DNA of 5,808 nucleotides, from positions 1 through 5,808 of the forward strand of contig JAIXSW010000471.1 in assembly GCA_027484495.1 (NCBI GenBank), given 5' to 3'. Numbering within the stretch: the first letter of the stretch is position 1; each line of letters starts with the position of its first letter. This document shows, in pieces, positions 1 to 5,808 of this stretch. This stretch comes from Gammaproteobacteria bacterium (GTDB taxonomy: Bacteria; Pseudomonadota; Gammaproteobacteria; Enterobacterales; Alteromonadaceae). Under the pieces are notes generated by a model, which saw only the letters and a list, made by a program, of their open reading frames with translations, made no database searches and was not told the origin of the DNA. The translations under genes and the position numbers were made by a program.

Positions 1-551
1 ATGGCGTGACGTAGATAAGTCGGTTCAGCAAATACCGCCGGATACTTTTCTGCTTCAGTCAGGATCGGTAAAGCGCCAATCTGGTACACCAGCGCGGCCA
101 GCGTCATGGTGTCCATATTCAGCGATGTATGCTTATGTTTTTGCTGATAAAATTTAAGGCATGCCATCGAAATACAAGTAATTTCAATGGTATCACGCCA
201 CAGTTCCGCCATTTGTTCCAACACCTGCGGATGCTGACTGACAAACAACTGTTCCAGCGCCATCGCCGTGGCAATATTTTTAACCTGAAACAAGCCGATC
301 CGCGTCACCGCCTGATTCAGCGTATTAACCTTGATACTGCGACCCAAAAATGCGCTATTGGCTACTTTCAGCATCCGGGCAGCGAGCGCCGGATCCAATG
401 CGATCACTTCCGCCATCGCATGCAGATTGATATCGGGATCATCTGCCGCCTGACGTACCCGCACAGCGATTTCTGGCAGTGTTGGCAACACCAGCACGTT
501 ATTGCGCAGTTTTTCGGTCAGAAGCGTCAATAATGCATTATCCGCTGACAT
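1..551 (-). CDS. HDOD-domain signalling protein, C-terminus cut off by the window edge
   Basis: The first 183 residues are visible; the gene runs off the left edge. The sequence fits the HDOD family (a degenerate relative of HD/HD-GYP phosphohydrolases): an N-terminal helix with LPTLPEIAVRV (about 22-32), then ALDPALAARMLKVANSAFLG (51-70), then NQAVTRIGLFQVKNIA (79-94), all in the order typical of HDOD proteins. Where an active HD enzyme would have its His-Asp pair there is Tyr155-Gln156 (LVYQIGA), so metal-dependent hydrolysis is unlikely and a regulatory or scaffold role is more probable. HDOD proteins are generally linked to signalling, motility or stress responses; no specific function can be assigned here. 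The start at 551 has a GAGGAA Shine-Dalgarno (557-562) seven or so bases upstream, inside the end of the HIT gene, and overlaps that gene by 14 bases, suggesting translational coupling. Family members are often about 280 residues, so roughly a third is probably missing. Family is confident, role is not. Confidence 0.88.
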   Translation of the reverse strand, partial: MSADNALLTLLTEKLRNNVLVLPTLPEIAVRVRQAADDPDINLHAMAEVIALDPALAARMLKVANSAFLGRSIKVNTLNQAVTRIGLFQVKNIATAMALEQLFVSQHPQVLEQMAELWRDTIEITCISMACLKFYQQKHKHTSLNMDTMTLAALVYQIGALPILTEAEKYPAVFAEPTYLRHA

Positions 552-975
552 ATAAATTCCTCGCTGCAGGTGAGCGCTCTGACCATCGTTGTTGTAACGC
601 GGCCAGGTCTGCTGTGCTGTATGGTTGCGCCGGAAATTTTCCCCAAACTGGTGCCGGCCAGCTCTTGTCGGTCTGAAATCGGGCAATGTGATGCAGGTGT
701 AATTGCGGCACCATATTGCCCAGTGCCGCCAGATTCAGCTTATCCGGCTGATAATCACTTTTGAGGTAAATGCTCAGCGTGCGACTTTCCAGCCACAACT
801 GGTCCTGGTCAGGTTCGCACAGATCGATCACATCGCGTACCGCGACACGACGCGGTACCAGGATAAACCAGGGATAGTGCTGGTCGTTTATCAGTCGCAA
901 TTGGGATAAAGGCCAGTCGGCCAACCATACTGAATCAGCTGCCAGCTGCGGATGGAGCTGAAAATGCTCTGTCAT
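538..975 (-). CDS. HIT-family protein (predicted nucleotide-binding hydrolase or transferase)
   Basis: A 145-residue protein of the histidine-triad (HIT) superfamily, whose members hydrolyse or transfer nucleotidyl groups, for example on dinucleoside polyphosphates. The N-terminal half carries PWFILVPRR (about 35-43), the usual substrate-pocket strand, and the C-terminal half has the signature PQLHLHHIARF (90-100) followed by a Trp-Pro-rich segment ending PVWG (109-112). In the motif the first triad position is Gln91, while His93 (the expected nucleophile) and His95 remain; this Q-x-H-x-H form is, from memory, usual in this bacterial branch. The substrate cannot be read from sequence. An in-frame ATG at 987 would add four residues (MEGR), but it lacks a ribosome site, whereas the ATG at 975 follows GGAAGG (980-985), so 975 is preferred. 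It starts 16 bases after the kinase stop and overlaps the HDOD gene, so it is almost certainly cotranscribed with both. Confidence 0.88.
   Translation of the reverse strand: MTEHFQLHPQLAADSVWLADWPLSQLRLINDQHYPWFILVPRRVAVRDVIDLCEPDQDQLWLESRTLSIYLKSDYQPDKLNLAALGNMVPQLHLHHIARFQTDKSWPAPVWGKFPAQPYSTADLAALQQRWSERSPAARNLYVSG
557..562 (-). promoter_or_regulatory. Shine-Dalgarno site for the HDOD gene, inside the HIT gene
   Basis: GAGGAA on the minus strand, six bases (AATTTAT region) before the ATG at 551. It lies inside the last codons of the HIT reading frame, so ribosomes finishing HIT would pass directly over the HDOD start. This supports the chosen HDOD start and coupling of the two genes. Confidence 0.7.
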
Positions 976-979
976 TCTA

Positions 980-985
980 CCTTCC
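980..985 (-). promoter_or_regulatory. Shine-Dalgarno site deciding the HIT start
   Basis: GGAAGG on the minus strand, four bases before the ATG at 975. Spacing is a little short, but the alternative ATG at 987 overlaps this site and has only CTGAAACA upstream, with no purine-rich match. This is the reason for choosing 975. Confidence 0.55.
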
Positions 986-991
986 ATTGTT

Positions 992-3640
992 TCAGTGGTG
1001 CGCTTGGAACTGCTGGTGCTGCATGCGCTGAATAATCAACTGACAGGCCAAAGCGTCCTGAGATTTTGCCGACAACTCAAGCTCTGCCGCCAACTGCGTG
1101 ATCTCCGGAAAGCCCATACTACCGGCACATCCTTTCAGACTATGAGCCTCATATTGTAATCCCGCCAGATTATTGTCTTGTTGCAACTGTGCCAGTTGCG
1201 CCAACTGCGCTGGCAGACGTTCGGCAAAATCTTGCTTCAGAGCAATAATCGCCGGATCTAGCTCCAGTTTAGCGGCTAAATCCTGCTCCAGCTGCTGCGC
1301 TTTGCGCGTGTAGTTCCGGATCATCGCATAAAAGTCATGCTGCACTATCGGCTTGCCCAACAGCGCCTGACATCCCGCTTCGAGATATCGTTGATGGTCT
1401 TCCCGCATCACATTGGCGGTCAATGCGATGATCGGCACATCGATACCAGCATGGCGGATCAACCGAGTCGCCTCTTCACCACCCATCTCCGGCATTTGCA
1501 TGTCCATAAAGACCAAATCAAAATCTTCCAGTAACAGTTTTTGCACCGCCTGATGGCCATTCGCCACCATAGTAAAATCGGCGTTGATTTTGCGCAGTAG
1601 CACAGCGACGAGCAGCTGATTGTCAGTATTGTCTTCAGCTACCAGAATTTTCAGTTGCGGCAGACAATCGGATTCCGGTTGCACTGCATCTGGGTTACTG
1701 CTTGGTTCGAAATGGTCGACCAGACTAATTTGCTGCGTTTCACAATGCATCAGGATCTCAAAACAGCTACCGAGTCCTTTGACACTTTCCACACGGATAT
1801 CGCCGTTCATTTGCTGCATCAGTTTTTTCGAAATAACCAGGCCTAACCCTGTGCCGCCAAAGTTTCGCGTGACGGTGGCATCGGCTTGTACAAAGGGCTG
1901 AAACAATTTGGTCAGCTCTTCGGCACTCATGCCAATACCAGTGTCTTTGATGCGGATCAGCAGCAACTCGTTACCGGGCTGATAACTGACCTGAATCATA
2001 ATTTTGCCGCGCTGCGTAAACTTCAGTGCATTACTGGTCAGATTGAGTAATACCTGACGAAACCGTAATTCATCCGTACGCAATTGTGCCGGTAACGGAT
2101 AGTTCAGCTCGAGCACACAGTCGAGCGCCTTGGCCTGTGCCTGATTCTTCGTTTGCTGGTAGATATCATCGATGAGCTGGAGAAAGTTAAACTGGACGTA
2201 AGATAACTCGAGCTTGTCCGCTTCGATTTTCGACAGGTCGAGGATGTCATTAATCAGCTTCAGCAAATGGTCGCCACTGCGCAAAACACGCTTCAGGTAA
2301 TCGGTCACTTGCTCATGGTCTTGCTCAATAATCGCCTGCTCACTAAAGCCGATAATTGCCGTCAGCGGCGTGCGGATCTCGTGGCTCATATTGGCCAGGA
2401 ACACACTCTTCAGCCGGTTCGCCTGCTCAGCTGATTCGCGGGCCAGAATCAATTGCTGGTTGGCACTGGCCAGGTTGCTGTTCGCGCGGGCCAGGTCCTG
2501 TGTCCGCTTCTGTACTTTTTCTTCCAGTTGTTGTTTGTAAGCCCGTTCCCGCTCCCGGTAGACCCTAAGTTGGCGCACCATGACATTAAATGCGGCAAAC
2601 ATGTCTCCCAGTTCGTCTTGTTTTTTCACTGTCAGCAAGGTACTGAGATCGCCACGGCCAACAGCAGTTTTAGCTTCGGTCAGCACTTTGATTGGTTCAA
2701 AGATATATTTGATGAGTAACCAGTAGCAGAACAATGGCAAACCTATGGCTATCAGGATACTGAGAACAAAGACCAATACCGGCAAGAACTCAGAGACATC
2801 CATCAACTCTGTTTCTTCGACTGCACTGACCAACATAAAATTACCGGGCAACTCAGCTCCAAGCACTAGCATCGGTTTGCCGAGTAACACAATGTGCTGT
2901 AACTGTCCGGCACCAACTGACTGTTGAACCTGGGAAAAATTGGAGGGCGCCAGCGCGCTGCCGATCAAATTCGGTTTGTCCGCATAAGAAATGATGCCAC
3001 CGGCGCTGACCAGCAAATTAACGTTGGACGGTAACATGCGGTTTTGTACTATCTCATCCAACGCGTCGGTGTTCAGATTAACGACCAAATAACCCCAAAG
3101 CCGGTCGACTTCATTGGCATCGCTAGCCAGTTGATAGATTTTCTGAGCCAGGATCACTTTCAATTCTTGCTGGTCGTTTTCCCGACTAATAAAAATACCG
3201 GCATCTTCAATCATGCCCTGCAGCGACGTAAAGTAGTCGGCCCGGAATCGACTGCCCGCTGCGACAGTGGTGTTCCCCGCCGCAACAGGCGACTGAAACA
3301 CCAATTCACCGCTTAAGCGCAATAGCCTGATTTGTTCAGCGTCCGGATATGCTTTCTGATAGTGCTTCAGCTGAGTAGCCAAAGATTTTTCCGCGCCAGA
3401 TTGCTCGGCTAAAAAAGCCAGCGTGGTCTCAGTCTGACTCAAATGCTGCAGATGCATCTGGTGATTACGCAGATAACTGTTGAGTTTATCTTGCTGGATC
3501 TGCAGATGCTGAGCGACTTTGATAAACGCCTGTTGGGCAAATGATGACTCGCTGTATCGATATGCCAGATAGCCAAATGCCAATGTGGGCAAAACCATCA
3601 ACGGAAACATATAGATAACAAGAGTTTCGCGGAGTCTCAT
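992..3640 (-). CDS. Tripartite hybrid sensor histidine kinase (BarA/ArcB-type architecture)
   Basis: An 882-residue inner-membrane hybrid kinase. Visible order: membrane segment about 7-28; periplasmic region 29-284; membrane segment about 285-310; HAMP about 311-365; charged signalling coiled coil 366-410; HisKA with phospho-acceptor His420 (MSHEIRTP); HATPase_c with N-box Asn533/Asn537, DTGIG (566-570) and GGTGLG (595-600); receiver about 662-775 with acidic Glu669-Asp670, phospho-acceptor Asp713, Thr741 and Lys763; Hpt about 800-875 with His833 (AHSLKG). All phosphorelay residues His-Asp-His are present, so the protein should be active. The periplasmic part has DYFTSL (135-140), GYLVVNL (183-189) and LLVSAGGIISYAD (209-221), resembling a double-CACHE sensor; the ligand is unknown. 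There is no response regulator in view to receive phosphate from the Hpt. The start at 3640 gives an immediate membrane segment but has only a weak ribosome site (AGG 11 bases upstream). First gene of the kinase-HIT-HDOD cluster. Confidence 0.95.
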   Translation of the reverse strand: MRLRETLVIYMFPLMVLPTLAFGYLAYRYSESSFAQQAFIKVAQHLQIQQDKLNSYLRNHQMHLQHLSQTETTLAFLAEQSGAEKSLATQLKHYQKAYPDAEQIRLLRLSGELVFQSPVAAGNTTVAAGSRFRADYFTSLQGMIEDAGIFISRENDQQELKVILAQKIYQLASDANEVDRLWGYLVVNLNTDALDEIVQNRMLPSNVNLLVSAGGIISYADKPNLIGSALAPSNFSQVQQSVGAGQLQHIVLLGKPMLVLGAELPGNFMLVSAVEETELMDVSEFLPVLVFVLSILIAIGLPLFCYWLLIKYIFEPIKVLTEAKTAVGRGDLSTLLTVKKQDELGDMFAAFNVMVRQLRVYRERERAYKQQLEEKVQKRTQDLARANSNLASANQQLILARESAEQANRLKSVFLANMSHEIRTPLTAIIGFSEQAIIEQDHEQVTDYLKRVLRSGDHLLKLINDILDLSKIEADKLELSYVQFNFLQLIDDIYQQTKNQAQAKALDCVLELNYPLPAQLRTDELRFRQVLLNLTSNALKFTQRGKIMIQVSYQPGNELLLIRIKDTGIGMSAEELTKLFQPFVQADATVTRNFGGTGLGLVISKKLMQQMNGDIRVESVKGLGSCFEILMHCETQQISLVDHFEPSSNPDAVQPESDCLPQLKILVAEDNTDNQLLVAVLLRKINADFTMVANGHQAVQKLLLEDFDLVFMDMQMPEMGGEEATRLIRHAGIDVPIIALTANVMREDHQRYLEAGCQALLGKPIVQHDFYAMIRNYTRKAQQLEQDLAAKLELDPAIIALKQDFAERLPAQLAQLAQLQQDNNLAGLQYEAHSLKGCAGSMGFPEITQLAAELELSAKSQDALACQLIIQRMQHQQFQAHH

Positions 3641-3683
3641 TCGTCCATTAACCTGACTCTGACCATCGTGAGGGTGTGGCTAC

Positions 3684-3712
3684 AGCATAAACAGACAGAA
3701 CCCAACCGACAA
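3684..3712 (-). promoter_or_regulatory. Possible sigma-70 promoter for the kinase cluster
   Basis: On the minus strand TTGTCG (3707-3712) and TATGCT (3684-3689) are separated by 17 bases, each matching four of six consensus positions. A transcript would start near 3676 and leave about 36 untranslated bases before the kinase ATG. The match is modest and could be chance; the 147-base gap after the aminopeptidase gene makes an independent promoter here reasonable. Confidence 0.3.
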
Positions 3713-3774
3713 CCAATTTCAATGGAAAGCTATTAGCCGTCAGTGATTAACTTAACCTGACGGCCTGGGTTCTG
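3696..3774. repeat. Nested inverted repeat in the aminopeptidase-kinase gap
   Basis: Two perfect inverted repeats are nested. The inner arms GCCGTCAG (3736-3743) and CTGACGGC (3757-3764) are 8 bases with a 13-base loop. The outer arms CAGAACCCA (3696-3704) and TGGGTTCTG (3766-3774) are 9 bases; on the right they are separated from the inner stem by one base, on the left by 31. As minus-strand RNA this forms a strong hairpin just after the aminopeptidase stop, closed by a second stem. No U-run follows the inner hairpin, so it is not a classical intrinsic terminator. It may act as a 3'-end stabiliser, a partial terminator or a leader structure. The left outer arm falls in the spacer of the proposed kinase promoter. 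Confidence 0.6.
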
Positions 3775-3787
3775 CCAAAACTCCGGA

Positions 3788-5326
3788 TTAGCCTAAATAA
3801 GCCGCAGCAAGGCTGCTGACCGGAGCTGCTGAAGGTTTGCCATGCTGCCAATCCCCGCCATCGACGCCGCTGCCCGCGATGTCGATATGCACATATGGCA
3901 AGCCATTTGACAATGCAGAGTTCTGGTCCAACCCGGCAGCAACCACTAAAAATGCCATCGGGAACTGGTGGCCACGCGCCGTGACTGACGATGGCGCGTT
4001 ATTGCAGCTCAACACATCATCGGCGCAGGTTCGGGCTTTGATAAAGGCGAAATCTTCGCGCCGGCTGGACGACAGTTCAGACGGATCTCCCCACAGTTCA
4101 CCGGCAGCAGCAATGGTCGCCGACACGCCCGCCTGCCGGGCGGCACCGTTTTCAACCAACGCTGTATATGGCCCAACGGCACGCGCCGCATGGCCGGTCA
4201 AAGTAGCGACTGAAAACAGCGTTGGGTTGACTGCATGTTGTGCCTGCAGACGTAAATGTGACATTAGATCCGCCAACACCAGTCGACCTTCGGCATCGGT
4301 ATTGCCAATTCTGACCCGAACGCCAGCATGACTGGTAATAATTTCATCGGCGACAAATGCATCTGAACCAATACTATTTCTGACCGCACCGATCTCCGCG
4401 ATAACGCGCAAGCCCGCGGGTTTTAACAGGGCGACGGTTTTCATAAATCCGGCAACCGCAGCAGCGCCGCCTTTGTCGCGGCTCATGCCGGCCATGCCAC
4501 CGTTGATTTTTAAATCTGCGCCGCCGGTGTCATATACCAGACCTTTACCGGCAAACAACAGTGTTTCAGTAATTTCGCCTGCTGGCTTATATTCCAACCG
4601 GATCACGGCCGGTTTATGTCGTGCCACGGCCAAAGAACTGCGGGCAACTGCCATCAGCAGCGGATAGTCAGCCAGCAGCTGTTCAGTGTTCGTTTCAACT
4701 TTGACTTTCACATCGGTATGCTGGAATGCATCTACACAATAATCGGCAAAACGCAGCGGGGTCATTCGTTCTGGTTCAGTACCACAGAGGTCACGGGCCA
4801 AACGCCGGCCGGCTTCAGTCGCTGCGAGGAACTCCGTCTGCGCATCAGTGAGACCAAGCAGGCCAATCTGCTGCACCGGTTCGACATTCTTTTCGCCACG
4901 CGCTTCTCGCCCTTCCAGTGGCTGCCACAGGGCTTGCGCTGCGGCCAGATATGCAACTTCCAACGCCTGTTCATAACGCGCATCATCCGGTGCTTGCAGC
5001 CAAATCAGTGGGCGCACTGCCCCAGCCGCTTTGGCTTGCTGGATCGCGACTTTTGCCACATCTGCAAAACACCGTACATCATCATAATCACGCAATAATG
5101 GCCCCGTTGGTGCCAAAATCAGCCGCTGACCAGCGGCGAGCGGGCAAATCAGCGTGACTGTTTCACGACCGATACGCTGGTCGATAGCCTGATGGCTGGC
5201 AACAAATTCGGTCAACCCGGCATCAGGTAAACGGGTGAAATGTTCAGCGATACAAATCAGCGCATCCCAGTCAGCAGCAGAAGCAGCCTGAAGGGAAGAC
5301 ACAGCAACAGGAGTAGGAAAAGCCAT
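3788..5326 (-). CDS. M17 leucyl-aminopeptidase-family metallopeptidase
   Basis: A 512-residue cytosolic aminopeptidase of family M17, which removes N-terminal residues from peptides using two divalent metal ions, normally as a hexamer. The poorly conserved N-terminal domain spans about 1-165; the catalytic domain follows. Expected metal ligands are Lys261 (AGKG), Asp266 (YDTGG), Asp284 (SRDKGG), Asp344 and Glu346 (the signature NTDAEGRLVLADL, 342-354), and the catalytic pair is Lys273 and Arg348; all are present. The form YDTGGADLK...MSRDKGGAA differs from classical PepA (FDSGG...KYDMCGAA) and recalls the subgroup containing the metazoan W07G4.4-type enzymes, so it is probably not PepA and substrate preference is uncertain. 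The reading frame stays open to 5536, but the ATG at 5326 has TAAGGA (5334-5339) seven bases upstream and begins the family-like sequence; the longer form would overlap nqrM in another frame. It lies 37 bases after nqrM and is probably cotranscribed. Confidence 0.93.
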   Translation of the reverse strand: MAFPTPVAVSSLQAASAADWDALICIAEHFTRLPDAGLTEFVASHQAIDQRIGRETVTLICPLAAGQRLILAPTGPLLRDYDDVRCFADVAKVAIQQAKAAGAVRPLIWLQAPDDARYEQALEVAYLAAAQALWQPLEGREARGEKNVEPVQQIGLLGLTDAQTEFLAATEAGRRLARDLCGTEPERMTPLRFADYCVDAFQHTDVKVKVETNTEQLLADYPLLMAVARSSLAVARHKPAVIRLEYKPAGEITETLLFAGKGLVYDTGGADLKINGGMAGMSRDKGGAAAVAGFMKTVALLKPAGLRVIAEIGAVRNSIGSDAFVADEIITSHAGVRVRIGNTDAEGRLVLADLMSHLRLQAQHAVNPTLFSVATLTGHAARAVGPYTALVENGAARQAGVSATIAAAGELWGDPSELSSSRREDFAFIKARTCADDVLSCNNAPSSVTARGHQFPMAFLVVAAGLDQNSALSNGLPYVHIDIAGSGVDGGDWQHGKPSAAPVSSLAAAYLG

Positions 5327-5333
5327 TGATAAG

Positions 5334-5339
5334 TCCTTA
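5334..5339 (-). promoter_or_regulatory. Shine-Dalgarno site deciding the aminopeptidase start
   Basis: TAAGGA on the minus strand, seven bases before the ATG at 5326. It fixes this start against the 70-codon longer open frame, whose extra N-terminus is basic, looks non-coding and runs across nqrM. Confidence 0.75.
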
Positions 5340-5363
5340 GAAAGGCTGTCAGACCAGCAGGGA

Positions 5364-5576
5364 TCAGATAATTTTATTTTCTTGCCAGAGTTTTTCTTTA
5401 CGCATCCGCTCCTGGCGTTTTTCACACGGATTCTCACAGTCACAAGCTTTTTCGATGCCAAGCGCATCAAGACCGCCACAGCTGCCGGCAATAGTCTTAC
5501 GTTGCACGATATAACCAATTGCCATGGCCAGTACAACGATTAACAACACAGCGAACGTCAACAGAAATACTTCCAT
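5364..5576 (-). CDS. nqrM: NqrM, Na+-NQR maturation protein (formerly DUF539)
   Basis: A 70-residue protein with one N-terminal membrane helix (about 3-24), then GYIVQRKTIAGSCGGLDALG (21-40) and the cysteine segment KACDCENPC (43-51), followed by a charged tail. Cys33, Cys45, Cys47 and Cys51 match the four conserved cysteines of NqrM. In Vibrio this protein is needed to make functional Na+-translocating NADH:quinone oxidoreductase, apparently by supplying iron for the metal centre held between NqrD and NqrE; that is family knowledge, not shown here. The start at 5576 (MEVFLL) follows AGAGGT (5581-5586); an in-frame ATG at 5594 would add six residues but lacks a ribosome site. nqrM commonly follows the nqr genes and apbE; here no nqr gene is visible and a terminator lies upstream, so it appears to have its own promoter. 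The genome should encode Na+-NQR, which is an inference. Confidence 0.93.
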   Translation of the reverse strand: MEVFLLTFAVLLIVVLAMAIGYIVQRKTIAGSCGGLDALGIEKACDCENPCEKRQERMRKEKLWQENKII

Positions 5577-5580
5577 GACA

Positions 5581-5586
5581 ACCTCT
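5581..5586 (-). promoter_or_regulatory. Shine-Dalgarno site deciding the nqrM start
   Basis: AGAGGT on the minus strand, four bases before the ATG at 5576 (five from GAGG). The alternative ATG at 5594 has only AAGTG-type sequence at a poor distance, and family members begin close to the membrane helix, which agrees with 5576. Confidence 0.65.
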
Positions 5587-5639
5587 TTAGGCATTGAAGT
5601 GAAACAACAAGTTGGCCGGAAACCAACATAGGGACTGAT

Positions 5640-5648
5640 ATTTTACCA
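5640..5648 (-). promoter_or_regulatory. Extended -10 promoter candidate for nqrM and the aminopeptidase
   Basis: TGGTAAAAT on the minus strand combines the extended TGn motif with a -10 matching five of six bases (TAAAAT). No good -35 sits 16-18 bases upstream, which fits extended -10 promoters. Transcription would begin near 5633, about 57 bases before the nqrM ATG. The leader includes a small GTTGG/CCAAC hairpin (5611-5615 and 5623-5627). The position just downstream of a terminator supports a promoter here. Confidence 0.4.
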
Positions 5649-5778
5649 GTATTTTAGTCGTGCCGACTACGCCAGATGCACTTTACTGCTTGTCGCTGAT
5701 GGACGCGCTTGCACGCGAACCGATACAGATGACGTGTCGGCGGTGCTCAAGTGATTATTGCCCTGTTATCCGGCCATA

Positions 5779-5806
5779 AAAAAACCAACCCGCAGGTTGG
5801 TTTTTT
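5779..5806. terminator. Bidirectional rho-independent terminator
   Basis: Perfect 12-base inverted repeat (A-tract then ACCAACC at 5779-5790, GGTTGGT then T-tract at 5795-5806) with the four-base loop CGCA. Read on either strand it gives a GC-containing stem followed by six or more U residues, so it can stop transcription both ways. It insulates the nqrM unit from the gene beyond the right edge. From 5595 to this terminator no convincing gene is seen. Confidence 0.9.
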
Positions 5807-5808
5807 CA

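Noticed and set aside
129..533. Plus-strand open frame of 134 codons
   Set aside because: It lies wholly antisense to the HDOD gene, has no ribosome site and its His/Gln/Arg-rich product resembles no family; it is a shadow frame.
1190..1220. Short repeated codons giving AQLAQLAQL in the kinase
   Set aside because: It is a helical Ala/Gln/Leu stretch at the start of the Hpt domain (residues 811-819), not a DNA repeat of independent meaning.
3837..4331. Plus-strand open frame of 164 codons antisense to the aminopeptidase
   Set aside because: The opposite strand encodes the conserved M17 catalytic domain; the product is low-complexity Ala/Ser/Pro-rich with no recognisable motif.
4616..5098. 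Plus-strand open frame of 160 codons
   Set aside because: It is antisense to the M17 N-terminal region, starts without a ribosome site and shows no family features.
5327..5536. 70-codon N-terminal extension of the aminopeptidase
   Set aside because: It overlaps nqrM in another frame, has no ribosome site, and the internal ATG at 5326 has a well-spaced one.
5755..5775. Sequence resembling an I-SceI homing endonuclease site (GGATAACAGGG core on the minus strand)
   Set aside because: Only about 14 of 18 bases match and there is no intron, intein or endonuclease gene nearby; coincidence.
5699..5779. Plus-strand 26-codon frame (MDALAREPIQ...) with a CRRC motif ending directly at the terminator
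   Set aside because: The position just before a terminator and the cysteines are suggestive, but there is no ribosome site, no promoter and no recognised family, so chance is the simpler reading.

Overview
The window is about 5.8 kb of densely coding DNA, and all five supported genes lie on the minus strand. Mid-range base composition, Shine-Dalgarno-led starts, an Na+-NQR maturation factor (NqrM) and a BarA/ArcB-type tripartite hybrid kinase point to a gammaproteobacterium. The order Aeromonadales (a Tolumonas-like relative) is a plausible guess from the combination, but no marker in the window proves it.

Read in the direction of transcription (high to low coordinates): a perfect inverted repeat with flanking A and T tracts (5779-5806) is a rho-independent terminator that separates this unit from whatever lies beyond the right edge. 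About 200 bases without a supported gene follow, containing an extended -10 promoter candidate. Then comes nqrM (5364-5576), a 70-residue membrane-anchored four-cysteine protein that helps assemble the sodium-pumping NADH:quinone oxidoreductase. After 37 bases comes an M17 leucyl-aminopeptidase-family enzyme (3788-5326) with all expected metal and catalytic residues. A 147-base gap with a nested inverted repeat and a possible promoter leads into the second block.

The second block is a tight signalling cluster. It holds an 882-residue hybrid sensor kinase (992-3640; probable CACHE-type periplasmic sensor, HAMP, HisKA, HATPase, receiver, Hpt), a HIT-family protein (538-975) starting 16 bases after it, and an HDOD-domain protein (551 to beyond the left edge) whose start overlaps the HIT gene end by 14 bases. 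The spacing implies one transcript and probable translational coupling. The Hpt-ending kinase has no DNA-binding response regulator in view, so its final partner is elsewhere or beyond the edge.

No RNA gene, insertion sequence, CRISPR array or phage feature was seen. All the protein families are known. The least explained items are the kinase-HIT-HDOD gene grouping, the structured gap before the kinase and the placement of nqrM away from any nqr gene in view.
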